Assembly (NCBI RefSeq): GCF_022539505.1
Contig: NC_061512.1
Span: 252,914,510 to 252,978,509, forward strand
Direction: 5' to 3'
Length of the DNA: 64,000 nt
From: Lolium rigidum
Taxonomy: Eukaryota; Streptophyta; Magnoliopsida; Poales; Poaceae
Part shown: in pieces, positions 33,796 through 45,607 of the stretch
Layout: each line of letters begins with the position of its first letter
Numbering within the stretch: the first letter of the stretch is position 1
The notes under the pieces: generated by a model
Databases searched by the model: none
Seen by the model: only the letters and a program-made list of their open reading frames with translations
Told to the model about the DNA's origin: nothing
Made by a program: the position numbers and the translations under genes

Positions 33796-34398
33796 GGATA
33801 TGATGTAAGGCGTTCCTTTTTTGTACCTTATTTTCTATGAATAAAAGATGCCGACACCTCGAATAAATCTCGGGGACTGCCTCTACCGGAATTGCATGCA
33901 ACGTGTTTATTTTTTCAGTATACCGGTTTGGTTGTTGGACAATCTCTTTTCCGGTTTAGTAACGTGCTAAACCTACCGGAGTCTTCGACTTTGCTGTTGT
34001 CCGAAACCCGGCTTCATGGCAAGCAAGATAATCCGGAAGGATCCAAACACGTGAAAAATCCAAAGGGAAATCGAAAACAAGTAATCCTAGGAAAGTTTAA
34101 CTAACCCCGGTTGTACTGGTTTTTTGTGAAAAAATTCGATTTTTTTTTAAGTTCAAGAAAATGCTTGCTTGGCAAAAGAACTTTGTGACTCATACGCCAA
34201 AACACCCAGAGAGGTAGGCAGAGCCAAAGCAAAAGAACCAAGTGTGCATCAGATTGGATGCGGAAACAAGGCCGGAATCTTCACTGTGCAAGATCAAAGC
34301 AAACAGTAGAGACAAACTAGTAAAGTTGCATACCAACATAACATAATAAGTTATCGGTATATCATATAAGATACCGGTATGATAAAGAGTAGCACAAC
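33796..34398 (+). other. 3' non-coding part of Gypsy element 2 up to the Sabrina-like insertion
   Basis: Matches 29323-29830 at first, then diverges after about 34302. Contains TTTTCTATGAATAAAAGATG. No gene. Confidence 0.5.
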
Positions 34399-35846
34399 TG
34401 ATGTCTACGCATGCTTCTATTCCTGTAGACAGTGTTGGGCCTCCAAGAGCAGAGGTTTGTAGAACAGCAGCAAGTTTCCCTTAAGTGAATCACCCAAGGT
34501 TTATCGAACTCAGGGAGGAAGAGGTCAAAGATATCCCTCTCAAGCAACCCTGCAATTACGATACAAGAAGTCTTGTGTGTCCCCAACACACCTAATACAC
34601 TTGTCAAATGTATAAGTGCCCTAGTTCGGCGAAGAGATAGTGAAATACAAGTAATATGGATGAATATGAGTGGTAATAGCAATCTGAAATAAATATGGCA
34701 GCGAGTAAACATGCAGTGGAACAGTAAATAAACGATGTTTCGATGTTTGGAAGCAAGGCCTAGGGATCATACTTTCACTAGTGGACACTCTCAACATTGA
34801 TCACATAACTGAAACTACTCTACACTCTCTTGTTGGATAACAAACACCGTTCATTGTGTAGGGCTACAAGAGCTCCCTCAAGCCGGAGTTAACAAGCTCC
34901 ACAACATCCGGAGTTCATATTTAAGTAACCTTTAGAGTGCATGATAGACCATTGAAATTTAGACCGAGTACTAACATAGCATACACACTGTCAACAATAG
35001 CTATGAAAGGTGGAATAGATCGCATCAATACTATCATAGTAATAGTTAACTCCATAATCTACAAGAGATTACAATCATAACCTATGCCAAGTACTACATG
35101 ATGCACACACTGTCAACATTACATCATGGAGGAGGAATAGAGTACTTCAATAACATCACTAGAGTAGCACATAGATAATATTCAACTAGATCACAAAGCT
35201 CATGTTCACATAAAGATCACATGGGAGAGAGATGAACCACATAGCTACGGTAGAGCCCTCAGCCTCGGGGGAGAACTACTCCCTCCTCATCATGGGAGAC
35301 AGCGATGGCGATGAAGATGGCGGTGGAGTTGATGGAGATGGCAATTCCCCGTCCCGGCTGGGTGCCGGAACAGAGACTTCTTTCCCCCGAATTGGAGTTT
35401 CGCGATGGCGGCGGCGTCCCTGGAGTCTTTTTGGAGTTTCGTCAATCGGTGTCGAAGTTTTAGGTCACGAGGAGTCTTATAGGCGAAGAGGCGGAGTCGG
35501 AGGGGCCACGGGGGACCCACACACTAGGGGGGCGCGCCCCCCTTGGCCGCGCCACCTTGTGGGGTGGGGCCCCCTGGCTCCCCTCTGGCCCCTCTTCGGT
35601 GCTCTGGAAGCTTCCTGGAAAAATAAGATATTGGGCGTTGATTTCGTCCGATTCCGAGAATATTTCCTTTGTAGGATTTCTGAAACAAAAAACATCACAA
35701 AACAGGAACTGGCTCTTCGGCATCTCGTTAATAGGTTAGTTCCGAAAAATGCATATAAATGATGTAAAGTGTGTATAAAACATGTGAGTATCATCATAAA
35801 AGTAGCATGGAACATAAGAAATTATAGATACGTTTGAGACGTATCA
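34399..35846 (-). repeat. 3' LTR of the Sabrina-like element
   Basis: About 1448 bp; on the minus strand it reads TGATACGTCTCAAACG at 35846 to GTAGACATCA at 34399. It is preceded (minus strand) by AAGCTTGGGGATGC, the polypurine-like motif. Minus-strand TATA box CCTATAAGACT at 35473-35483. The copy at 48465-49902 differs by scattered substitutions and small indels, including an insertion near 49413. Confidence 0.85.
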
Positions 35847-36876
35847 AGCATCCCCAAGCTTAGTTCCTACTCTTCCTCGAGTAGGTAAACGATAACAAAG
35901 ATAATTTCTGAAGTGACATGCTATCATAATCCTGATCAATACTATTGTAAAGCACATGAGATGAATGCAACGATTCGAAGCAATGGTAAAGACAATGAGT
36001 AAACAACTGAATCATATAGCAAAGACTTTTCATGAATAGTGCTTTCAAGACAAGCATCAATAAGACTTGCATAAGAGTTAACTCATAAAGCAATAGATTC
36101 TTAGTAGAAAGTTTTGAAGCAACACAAAGGAAGATATAAGTTTCAGTGATTGCTTTCAACTTCAACATGTTTATCTCATGGATAATTGTCAACACAAAGT
36201 AATATGATGAATGCAAATAAGCAAGTATGTAGGAATCAATGCACACAGTTGACACAAGTGTTTGCTTCTAAGATAGAAAGAAGTAGGTGAACTGACTCAA
36301 CATAAAGTAAAAGAATGGCCCTTCGCAGAGGGAAGCAGGGATAAAATCATGTGCTAGAGCTTTTCAAGTTTTGAAATCATAAAGAGAGCATAAAAGTAAA
36401 GTTTTGAGAGGTGTTTGTTGTTGTCAACGAATGGTAGTGGGCACTCTAACCCCTTGCCGAACAGACTTTCAAAGAGCGGCTCCCATGAAGGACGTTATCT
36501 CTACCACCAAGGTAGATCATCCCTCTTCTCTTTTGTTTACACATGTACTTTAGTGTAGTTTTATTTTTATTTTTGGGTGACACTCCTTCCAACCTTTGCT
36601 TTCACAAGCCATGGCTAACCGAATCCTCGTGTGCCTTCCAACAATCACATACCATCAAGGAGTGTCTATTTATTTTAGTTTTATTTACATGACACTCCTC
36701 CCCACCTTTGCTTTCTCAAGCCATGGCTAACCGAATCCTCGGGTGCCTTCCAACATTTCACATACCATGGAGGAGTGTCTATTTTCAAAATTAAGTTGCT
36801 TACTGATGAATCAGAGCAAAACATGTGAAGAGAATTATTAATGAAGGTTAATTAATTGGGGCTGGGAACCCCGTTG
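35847..36876 (-). other. Internal non-coding region of the Sabrina-like element, with a 112-bp tandem duplication
   Basis: No gene. AGCCATGGCTAACCGAATCC occurs at about 36607 and 36719, part of a tandem duplication of period 112 bp (about 36578-36786). Related sequence lies in the last element near 62650-63790. Confidence 0.6.
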
Positions 36877-37095
36877 CCAGCTGTTATCACCAGATTTTGG
36901 CCAAATCAGGAGGTGGGCCGTAAGGGAGATGGGCTTGGAAGATTACACGTGGAAGATCTCTGAAGCGGCCTCGCACGAAGAGTTTGGGCTAGATTGCCCG
37001 TGTATCTTTAATCATGGTAGATTGTAGCTTAGATTAAAAGTTAGAGTTTGTATCGTGCACGGTGGGGATTATTCCCACGCTAGAAAGTCCCCTGG

Positions 37096-37105
37096 ACTAT
37101 AAATA
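37096..37105 (+). promoter_or_regulatory. TATA box in the 5' LTR of the CCAGC element
   Basis: ACTATAAATA, repeated at 43093-43102 in the 3' LTR. Expected start of transcription about 30 bases downstream. Confidence 0.6.
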
Positions 37106-37213
37106 TGTATCTAGGGTTTATGGAATAAACAACAACCAACGTTCAACCAACCAAATCAATCTCGGCGCATCGCCAACTCCTTCGTCTCGAGGGTTTCTAC
37201 CGGTAAGCAACAT

Positions 37214-37246
37214 GCTGCCTAGATCGCATCTTGCGATCTAGGCAGC
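37214..37246 (+). repeat. Perfect 15-bp hairpin in the LTR
   Basis: GCTGCCTAGATCGCA, TCT, then the exact reverse complement. Conserved at 43211-43243 in the other LTR. Confidence 0.95.
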
Positions 37247-37382
37247 ACAAGCTCCACGTTGTTCATGCGTTGCTCGTACTCGAAGCCTTGTTGATGGCGA
37301 GCAACGTAGTTATCATAGATGTGTTAGGGTTAGCATAGTTCTTCGCGTAACATGCTATCGTAGTGCAACCCTTGCATGTCTA

Positions 37383-37417
37383 GCCGCCCTTACACCTATC
37401 TTAGGTGTAGGGGCGGC
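37383..37417 (+). repeat. Second LTR hairpin with TCT loop
   Basis: GCCGCCCTTACACCTA, TCT, TAGGTGTAGGGGCGGC; 8 bp pair perfectly next to the loop and the outer GC arms pair with one imperfect position. The 3' LTR copy (43379-43412) is one base shorter and pairs with a slight bulge. Confidence 0.9.
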
Positions 37418-38051
37418 ACCCCGCTTGATCATTATTTAGTAGATCTGATCCGTTACGATAGCTCCTTGTTCATCAAGGATTAGTTTAATATCTGCAATAG
37501 TTAGGCCTTACAAAGGGCTGGAGGATCCAGCGGCACGTAGGGTGTCGTTTGCTAGTCCTAGACAGGATGTTCCGGGGATCAACCTCGTGTTGGTTTTTAG
37601 GCCTTGTTTAGGATCGGCTTACGATCACCGTGCGTGGCCGCGAGGCCCAATCCTGAGTAGGATGATCCGATTATGCGGTGAAAACCCTAAATCGTCGTAG
37701 ATCTCATTAGCTTTATCTTGATCAAGCAGGACCACCATATATTCGTGCACCCCGTACGAATCATGGGTGGATCGGCTCCTTGAGCCGATTCACAGGATAA
37801 CCTGAGAGCCGATCGAGGCTCGTATTTAATGTTTACGTGTATGCCATGCAGGAAACTAAGCGAGGCATCTCCATCACCTTCCTGACCAGGTATAGGTCAG
37901 GTGGCACGCCCTTGCGATCAGCATCGGACGTGTGACCAGAAGGCTTTGCGGGCCGTCGCTCGGAGGGACCTCGGCCAGCCGCAACCCTAGGTTGTTCCCT
38001 GCTCTACGGTGTTGCCCGTCGCTGCCCGCCGGTGGGTTTCGGACGTCAACA

Positions 38052-38605
38052 CATTCTGGCACGCTCGGTGGGACAAGCGTCTACATCAACCACATCGCCA
38101 TCTACATCTGAGATGGCGGACGGCACGCCAGTCACATACGAGCATCGACCGCAAAAGGGGGGTATGACGCCCCAAACAAAGGAAGGCCGGTGATGAGACA
38201 TCGGCTGGCACGACGAGGTGTGAACCTCTTTTGAGCAGTGCAGTCGAAATAGAGGCCAATTCAGCAGCCGCCCCGTATTATCCGTGCCATACGTTTTCGC
38301 CGGCATTCAGCATCAATCTAGCGGGTGACGGAAGACTGGAGTATGGGTTTACATCGGTTTGCGAGGGCAGGGAAATCGGCATTGGTCCATGACTGCAGAG
38401 CCGATGTTCAGGCATGATCCTACCGACAACCGCAGAGCCGATATCCGCAGTTACCTGACAGATTCGGCTCGGGGGGGGCACATGAGCAGGCAGACAGACA
38501 CATAGGGGCAATGAAATATTAGGAGCCGGTGGAAAATCGGCCAGTAAAAAAAAATGTAGCAAGTACAGTCGAAGCAGATTCACTCGAGTTCAGCGAAACA
38601 GGCCC
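38052..38605. other. Leader of the CCAGC element
   Basis: Primer-binding region, then non-coding sequence between the 5' LTR and the 3' end of the antisense gene. No ORF of note. Confidence 0.5.
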
Positions 38606-41570
38606 CTACTGGAGGAATGCGTCAAGGGCACGAAGGGCGTCGACATGGATGCGATCTACCTCAGCGATCTCAGCTTCGTCGTCCTCGTCTCTACCCGTCA
38701 CCGCCTGGCCGCTCAGTGGTACGAATTTCAGCCGGATCGGTCTTCGGATCGGCCGTGAGGCCTTTTGCTTCATCTTCGTAACGGGCAATAAGGGCTTCCT
38801 TGTCTTGGATGAGCTGCTTGGTCATCCTTACCCTCTCTTCGAGGCTCTCCGGCTCCTTGCGCAGGGTCTCGAGTTCGGCGCGATTGGCGTAAGTATCCGT
38901 CTTGGCGTCCAGGGCAGCCTTCTTCTCGTTGAGCCGTCGACACTTGTCGGCGATATCGGCTCTCAGTGGAAGCTGGGAGTGGCGAATAGTAATCCGTTGT
39001 CGAGCCGATTGCACCCTTGATTTAAAGACCGACAGGGTAACAGCGGGCCAGAGCTTCACTTGCAGTGTCATAGGGAGATGGGGCTGGACATCCTCGAGGA
39101 TGCCTTTGACTTCCTCGGAATTGTCAATCAGTGGTCTCGCTGAGGAAGAAAGCAAGTCTTTGAGACGCTGGAGTGGACCATGGACCGTACTAAGGCCCGG
39201 CTCTCCACTTGCCTTAGAAGAGGTTGGCTCGATGGATTCTGGATCGAACGTCAGCAAGCTCGAGAGATCACAACCCTGATAGGGCAAACAAAGTGAGTTT
39301 AGCGTGCGATGAAGAAATTAATGGAGCCAAGGAGGAGGGGCATACCTCTCCCAAGGGAGGAGGAACAGCCGATGTAGTGACGATCGGCTTTTCTGCGGAC
39401 TTGGATAGGTCAGCCACTTGGGCAGCCGCGAACGTCGAGGTGGCCAGGTCCAGGGTGACGGACGGCATCGGTACCTCCTCAACGTCTCCGCTAGAAGTTT
39501 CTTCGGTCTGCAGGGGGAAGTGATTAGCCGATCTAAATGACAACGGGTTAGCATGAAGTGTGACCAGGGAAATAATTACATTGGAGACCTCCTGGCTTGA
39601 TGGAGAGGCTCGTGGGTTCTTACGAGCCCTTTTGACGCAGCGGCGCTTCGTGCGTGGCCCCGATCTGGTTGGGGCTTGGGGAGCAGGGGGTTCAGGAATC
39701 GACCTTTTCTTAGAAGCCGGCGCTGGCGAGGCCGTCTGGCTCTGGGTGGTGGACCTCTCAGAATTGCCCGAGCTCGAGTCCCCCTGGCTGGATTCTTCGG
39801 CCCTGCTGGAGGTTTCTTCGGTGGAAGTCTGTAGAAAAGAATACGAGCGTATTGTAAAAGATTTGGAAAGTGGATAAATGTGGACAGGGTCTGAACCAAC
39901 TTACACGTGGGCTTTCTTGGGCAGGAGCCTTACGCTTCAGGGTTTTCCTGGTAGCCACCTTCCTCACTGCCGTCCTCGCCTGAGTCGAGGCTCGGGGGCA
40001 ACCGGCCCCGAAGATGCTTTACTTCTGGGAGCCGATTTCGGTGAAATCGGCCGACCTCGCATTATGACTTTCTTCGGGGGTGGCGAGCTCGCCAGAAGAG
40101 AACCACTGGTGCCGGAGGAAGGAATACGAAAGGGGAACCGTCGGCTTGTGTGGGAGCCGGACCATCTTGTTGCTGCCAGGGGAAAGAGTCAGGTCACAGA
40201 CGATCACCATAATGCGGTTACAAGAAATGTTTAAGTGATGGTACCTGGTCTGCAGGGATGTCATACTCGGCATCAAGCTCTCTCAGCAGTGGTCCTAGAG
40301 CCCTCCTGAAGACGTGGGTCTTCCACATGGACCACCAAGTTTCAAAACCATCGGTAGTGAAGGAGAAGCGGAGGTTGTGGGGAATCGGAATGACCAAAGC
40401 ATCAAAGAAGGTATAACACCTTTGGGCAGTAAGAATGTCGTGCGGCTCAGCTCTACTTGCCGTCGGTGGTGTAAGAAGAAGTGTGGAGGCACCCGTCCGA
40501 GACCAAGCTGTCGGGCTGCCACTACCGGTTGATAACACTCATAACCGGGCTTGATGATCCGGTTCGAGGTACTCATGCCAACAGGGAGGAAGCAAGGACG
40601 AATCATGAGGGAGTACAAATGCTGGGTGCTGGCGTCATCGGCAAAGTCATCCAATCGGAAAGAGACTGGGTTTTCAAAATTTGCCGATTCAGTATAAGGG
40701 TGGAACAGGGGGTTGTCCAAACCTTGGAAGAAAATCTTAAACCACCCCGCTGCTTCCTTGGGGATCAGCCTGCTGCCTGGGAGACCATACAGGGCTTGGC
40801 CATAGCTGGTGCATCGAATTTCCTTTCCATTTACATCCGGAAAGGTGCAGTGGTCAGCGGTGGGAAGTCCGGGATTTGGTTTTAGAAGTATAGTTGGGCC
40901 CACAACCGAATGAACCACCAGTGGCCGCCGGCTTTAACTGTCTTTTGAGAGAACAGTTTGACAGACATCAGTTGAAGGGATCGGTAGACCTCTCCAAGAA
41001 ACAGTTTGCCTAGGCCGAGTTGGGTGCCTTTAGCAAGTTCATAGGCCAGTGAGAGGTAATTCTTGGTAGGAGCAAGTGATGGACCACAGAAAATGAAGTG
41101 CTCCAGCCAGAAATTCAGGAAGGCTGTGTGTTCCCTCTCTGTCACGGGACCTTTGTTTTTCATATAACGATTGAGATAGGCGCCCCAGCTGGTACACTCT
41201 TTTTTAGAGGATAGAGTGAAAGGGACTTTCGGCAGTTTGAATGCAGAAGGACTGGGGGATGCAATGTCTAGGCCTGTGATCATGGCTACATCCAGCAGGG
41301 TCGGTGTCATAGGGCCATGACCAAACATGAAGCAGTTCAGTGCATCAGACCAAAAGTAGCCGATGGTTTTCAGGATGTTCTCATTCTTCTCAAGAGGAGA
41401 TAATGATAATGACAGGGCATCGGCTATCCCTATGGTTTCCCAAGTGGCATAATGGGTTTTTGATACTCTATTGTACCATGCCACCCAATCCTCAGGAGGA
41501 TTAGGCCAGGCTCGCAAGCGGCCGGCCCAGAAGTCGGATCTAGGTTCCGGCTCACGAAGGGGATTCCGTT
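38606..41570 (-). pseudogene. Antisense plant-mobile-domain (PMD) gene inside the CCAGC element, multi-exon, frameshifted
   Basis: The best exon (41566-40882, minus strand) reads EPEPRSDFWAGRLRAWPN and continues through WYNRV, IADALSLSLSPLEKNENIL and FGHGPMTPTLLDVAMITGLDI, typical of the 'aminotransferase-like plant mobile domain'. It continues in another frame (40918-40295, GQALYGLPGSRLIPKEAAGW) and, after one more frame change near 40425, in 40538-40245 to a likely splice donor (CAG then GTACC). Further minus-strand exons near 39960-40180 are Ser/Pro/Lys-rich, and a helical, coiled-coil-like C-terminal part (39287-38606; ADKCRRLNEKKAALDAKT) ends at a stop at 38606. Intron limits and the first exon are uncertain. 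PMD proteins occur as host gene-silencing factors and as TE-borne copies; the role here is unknown. Confidence 0.6.
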
Positions 41571-42150
41571 AGCTTCGCACGAAATTAACAGGGCGGGACT
41601 CTCGGAAGAACGAGGACCGAGGCACATCGAATTTGCGAGAGAAGGATGTGGCAGAAGGATGTCTGAAACCTAAATTAGTGGCGGAGCGAAACATTAATTC
41701 AGGTGTTTGCCATTAATCCCATATCAAGTCGAACGGCGAGAGAAGGTTGAGGATTACCTTCAGTCCGGAAGCCGTGGTGTCGGTATTGGATGATTCCGCC
41801 ATGGGATGCGTTGAAGGAGCTGGGGGCGGTGCGGTTGAGATCTGTGTAGGTGGTTTTGGGTTGGAACTGCTCGGGCGGCGATTTGGGGATCTGAGTTTGC
41901 CTTTTCAGATGGAGGTCGCAGGTTACCGTTTGGAAGGGCGGCTAGGTCGACTTTACTCGTGTTTTTATGATAGAGGCCGGTGCGATGCCATCGGCTCTTT
42001 TTGGAGATTTTGTGACTTTGACTATCGGCAAAACAGTTGACTGGAAATACTTCTTCATTTACAAACGAGGGTTTTTTACAATGAAGAGCCGATTGCTCAA
42101 AGAGGAACAAAAGAAGAGCCGATTGCTCGTGTACTACTAATGCTATGTCA

Positions 42151-42597
42151 CTAATCCTCGCTGCCCTCATCGTCGGCATCGTAGCTGTCACCGGCGCTAT
42201 TTCCGGAGAACTCCTCGTCACTGCTGCCCCAGCCTTCGACCGGAGCTTCTTCCTCTGCGTCATCATCGTCATCTTCACTATCTGCCCAAGCACGGAGGCG
42301 CTTCGCCGGTGGGTACCCAGCGGAGGAGGAGGAATCATCTTCCTCCTCTTCTTCCTCCGCATCCTCGTCTTCCTCTTCCTTATCAGAGGAAGTGGGCTTC
42401 CTCCATGAGGGGAGGTCATCCTCGTTTTCGCTCTCCAGTTCCCCTTCAACGAGGAGGTGGAGGTCGCCCTCCTCATCGGTCAGGGGCATGTCGCCATCTG
42501 ACATGAGATCGAAGTTCCACTCGGGCTCTGACATTGGCTCGCTTTTGGAAGAAGATTGGAAAGAGAGGCCGGAGGAGACGGAGGAAGAAGAAGACAT
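42151..42597 (-). CDS. Acidic 148-residue ORF upstream of the antisense PMD gene
   Basis: ATG at 42595-42597, stop at 42151. Begins MSSSSSVSSGLSFQSSSKSE, then long Glu/Asp/Ser stretches with a single basic patch (PPAKRLRAW). Acidic low-complexity composition resembles a nuclear or chromatin-associated tail, but no domain is recognised. It could be the first exon of the PMD gene, since strand and position fit; its in-frame stop argues for a separate ORF unless it is spliced out. Confidence 0.45.
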   Translation of the reverse strand: MSSSSSVSSGLSFQSSSKSEPMSEPEWNFDLMSDGDMPLTDEEGDLHLLVEGELESENEDDLPSWRKPTSSDKEEEDEDAEEEEEEDDSSSSAGYPPAKRLRAWADSEDDDDDAEEEAPVEGWGSSDEEFSGNSAGDSYDADDEGSED

Positions 42598-42878
42598 TGC
42601 TACAGGGAAAGAGGGTTTTTAGTGCCGATAGCTAGAGCAGAGGAAGGGGATGAAGGAGGCTAGTCAATCGGCACAGTTTAATAAGGAAGAGCCTAATGGG
42701 GATTTAAAGCCATTGCGGTTTCCAAGGAAGTGGTGCTAAAGGTATCAAGTTTTGCAAGAAGTTGAGGAGACAAGGCATCATGATAAAGGATGCTGCAACG
42801 GTTCTGCCATGACATGACCCGACGAAGAAAAAAACGGAGTGATTTTGGAATTGATAATTCCAAAACCAGGGGGGCATG

Positions 42879-44044
42879 TGTTATCACCAGATTTTGGCCA
42901 AATCAGGAGGTGGGCCGTAAGGGAGATGGGCTTGGAAGATTACACGTGGAAGATCTCTGAAGCGGCCTCGCACGAAGAGTTTGGGCTAGATTGCCCGTGT
43001 ATCTTTAATCATGGTAGATTGTAGCTTAGATTAAAAGTTAGAGTTTGTATCGTGCACGGTGGGGATTATTCCCACGTTAGAAAGTCCCCTGGACTATAAA
43101 TATGTATCTAGGGTTTATGGAATAAACAACAACCAACGTTCAACCAACCAAATCAATCTCGGCGCATCGCCAACTCCTTCGTCTATAGGGTTTCTACCGG
43201 TAAGCAACATGCTGCCTAGATCGCATCTTGCGATCTAGGCAGCACAAGCTCCACGTTGTTCATGCGTTGCTCGTACTGAAGCCTTGTTGATGGCGAGCAA
43301 CGTAGTTATCATAGATGTGTTAGGGTTAGCATAGTTCTTCGCGTAACATGCTATCGTAGTGCAACCCTTGCATGTCTAGCCGCCCTTACACCTATCTTAG
43401 GTGTAGGGCGGCACCCCGCTTGATCATTATTTAGTAGATCTGATCCGTTATGATAGCTCCTTGTTCATCAAGGATTAGTTTAATATCTGCAATAGTTAGG
43501 CCTTACAAAGGGCTGGAGGATCCAGCGGCACGTAGGGTGTCGTTTGCTAGTCCTAGACAGGATGTTCCGGGGATCAACCTCGTGTTGGTTTTTAGTCCTT
43601 GTTTAGGATCGGCTTACGATCACCGTGCGTGGCCACGAGGCCCAATCCTGAGTAGGATGATCCGATTATGCGGTGAAAACCCTAAATCGTCGTAGATCTC
43701 ATTAGCTTTATCTTGATCAAGCAGGACCACCATATATTCGTGCACCCCGTACGAATCATGGGTGGATCGGCTCCTTGAGCCGATTCACAGGATAACCTGA
43801 GAGCCGATCGAGGCTCGTATTTAATGTTTACGTGTATGCCATGCAGGAAACTAAGCGAGGCATCTCCATCACCTTCCCGACCAGGTATAGGTCGGTGGCA
43901 CGCCCTTGCATCAGCATCGGACGTGTGACCAGAAGGCTTTGCGGGCCGTCGCTCGGAGGGACCTCGGCCAGCCGCAGCCCTAGGTTGTTCCCGGCTCTAC
44001 GGTGTTGCCCGTCGCTGCCCGCCGGTGGGTTTCGGACGTCAACA
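42879..44044 (+). repeat. 3' LTR of the CCAGC element
   Basis: 1166 bp, close to the 5' LTR. TATA ACTATAAATA at 43093-43102; both hairpins retained. Just before it lies the purine-containing stretch AACCAGGGGGGCATG (42864-42878), the polypurine-tract position. Confidence 0.9.
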
Positions 44045-44049
44045 CCAGC

Positions 44050-45607
44050 TCTTTTTGCAAAATTATTCGATAAGCGGATGAAGCCACTAGTCCATTGGTG
44101 AAAGCTGCCCAACAAGATTGAAAGATAAAACACCACATACTTCCTCATGAGCTATAAAACATTGACACAAATAAGAGATAATAACTTTTGAATTGTTTAA
44201 AGGTAGCACACGAAGTATTTACTTGGAATGGCAGAAAAATACCATGTAGTAGGTAGGTATGGTGGACACAAATGGCATAGGTTTTGGCTCAAGGATTTGG
44301 ATGCACGAGAAGTATTCCCTCTCAGTACAAGGCTAGGCTAGCAAGGTTGTTTGAAGCAAACACAAGTATGAACCGGTACAGCAAAACTTACATAAGAACA
44401 TATTGCAAGCATTATAAGACTCTACATTGTCTTCCTTGTTGTTCAAACACCTCACCAGAAAATATCTAGACTTTAGAGAGACCAATCATGCAAACCAAAT
44501 GTCAACCAGCTCTATGTAGTTCTTCATTAATAGGTGCAAAGTACATGATGCAAGAGCTCAAACATGATCTATATGAGCACGAAAATTGCCAAGTATCAAA
44601 TTAGTCAAGACACTATACCAATTACCACATGTAGCATTTTCTGTTTCCAACCATATAACAATGAACGAAGCAGTTTCATCCTTCGCCATGAACATTAAAA
44701 GTAAAGCTAAGAACACTAGTGTTCATATGAACAAGCGGAGCGTGTCTCTCTCCCACATAAGCATGAATTTATTCAGAGAATGAAAATAACAAAAAGAAAA
44801 TAAAAGCACGCAGACACTCCAAGTAAAGCACATAAGATGTGACGGAATAAAAATATAGTTTCACTAGAGGTGACCTGATAATTTGTCGATGAAGAAGGGG
44901 ATGCCTTGGGCATCCCCAAGCTTAGATGCTTGAGTCTTCTTGAAATATGCAGGGATGAACCACGGGGGCATCCCCAAGCTTAGAGTTTTCACTCTTCTTG
45001 TTCCTATTGTATCATCCTCCTCTCTTGACCCTTGAAAACTTCCTCCACACCAAACTCAAAACAAACTCATTAGAGGGTTAGTGCATAATAAAAATTCACA
45101 TGTTCAGAGGTGACATAATCATTCTTAACACTTCTGGACATTGCACAAAGCTACTTAAAATTAATGGAATAAAGAAATCCATCAAACATAGCAAAATAGG
45201 CAATGCGTAATAAAAGGCAGAATCTGTCAAAACAGAACAGTCCGTAAAGACGAATTTTTCTGGGGAACTTAACTTGCTCAGATGAAAATGCTCAAATTGA
45301 ATGAAAGTTGCGTACATATCTGAGGATCACTCACGTAAATTGGAAGATTTTTCTGAGTTACCTACAGAGAACCCTGCCCAAATTCGTGACGAAGAAGAAA
45401 TCTGTTTCTGCGCAGAGAATCCAAATCTAGTATCAACCTTACTATCAAAGACTTTACTTGGCACAACAATGCAATAAAATAAAGATAAGGAGAGGTTGCT
45501 ACAGTAGTAACAACTTCCAAGACACAACAAAATAGTAGCAAAATAAAGACATGGGTTATCTCCCAAGAAGTGCTTTCTTTATAGTCATTAAGATGGGCTC
45601 AGTAATT
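44050..45607 (-). other. Internal non-coding region of the Sabrina-like element with hairpin motif
   Basis: No gene. At 44897-44917 GGGGATGCC and GGCATCCCC form a hairpin with a 3-base loop, next to AAGCTT; the half-motif GGCATCCCCAAGCTTAGA recurs near 44970. The same motif appears in the two right-hand elements. Confidence 0.6.

Larger units (their letters stand above)
30642..34398 (+). mobile_element. Gypsy element 2, internally deleted (left part)
   Basis: Begins at the LTR at 29951 (listed separately) and repeats the gag and protease organisation of element 1, but goes from protease directly to the last codons of pol. The matching part of element 1 is about 3.56 kb longer (25687 to about 29243). 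The 3' non-coding part runs to 34398, where a Sabrina-like element is inserted. The element probably resumes at 49903, where an antisense gene follows. Confidence 0.7.
36882..38051 (+). repeat. 5' LTR of the CCAGC element
   Basis: 1170 bp. TATA box ACTATAAATA at 37096-37105. Two strong hairpins with TCT loops at 37214-37246 and 37383-37417 lie downstream of the presumed transcription start. Confidence 0.9.
36882..44044. mobile_element. Complete young LTR retrotransposon with antisense gene and no gag-pol (TSD CCAGC)
   Basis: LTRs at 36882-38051 and 42879-44044 start TGTTATCACCAG and end CGTCAACA. CCAGC at 36877-36881 and 44045-44049 is a perfect 5-bp TSD. I count by eye about ten substitutions and four small indels between the LTRs, so the insertion is recent. 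The first LTR is followed by CATTCTGGCACGCTCGGTGG as primer-binding region, implying plus-strand genomic RNA. The 4.8-kb internal part has no gag, protease, RT or integrase, but two minus-strand coding units: a plant-mobile-domain gene and an acidic ORF. Probably non-autonomous, mobilised by a Gypsy relative. Confidence 0.85.

Noticed and set aside
36954..37020. Short ORF shared by both LTRs of the young element (seen again at 42839-43024)
   Set aside because: It lies in U3 upstream of the TATA box and would not be in the element RNA start; no domain.
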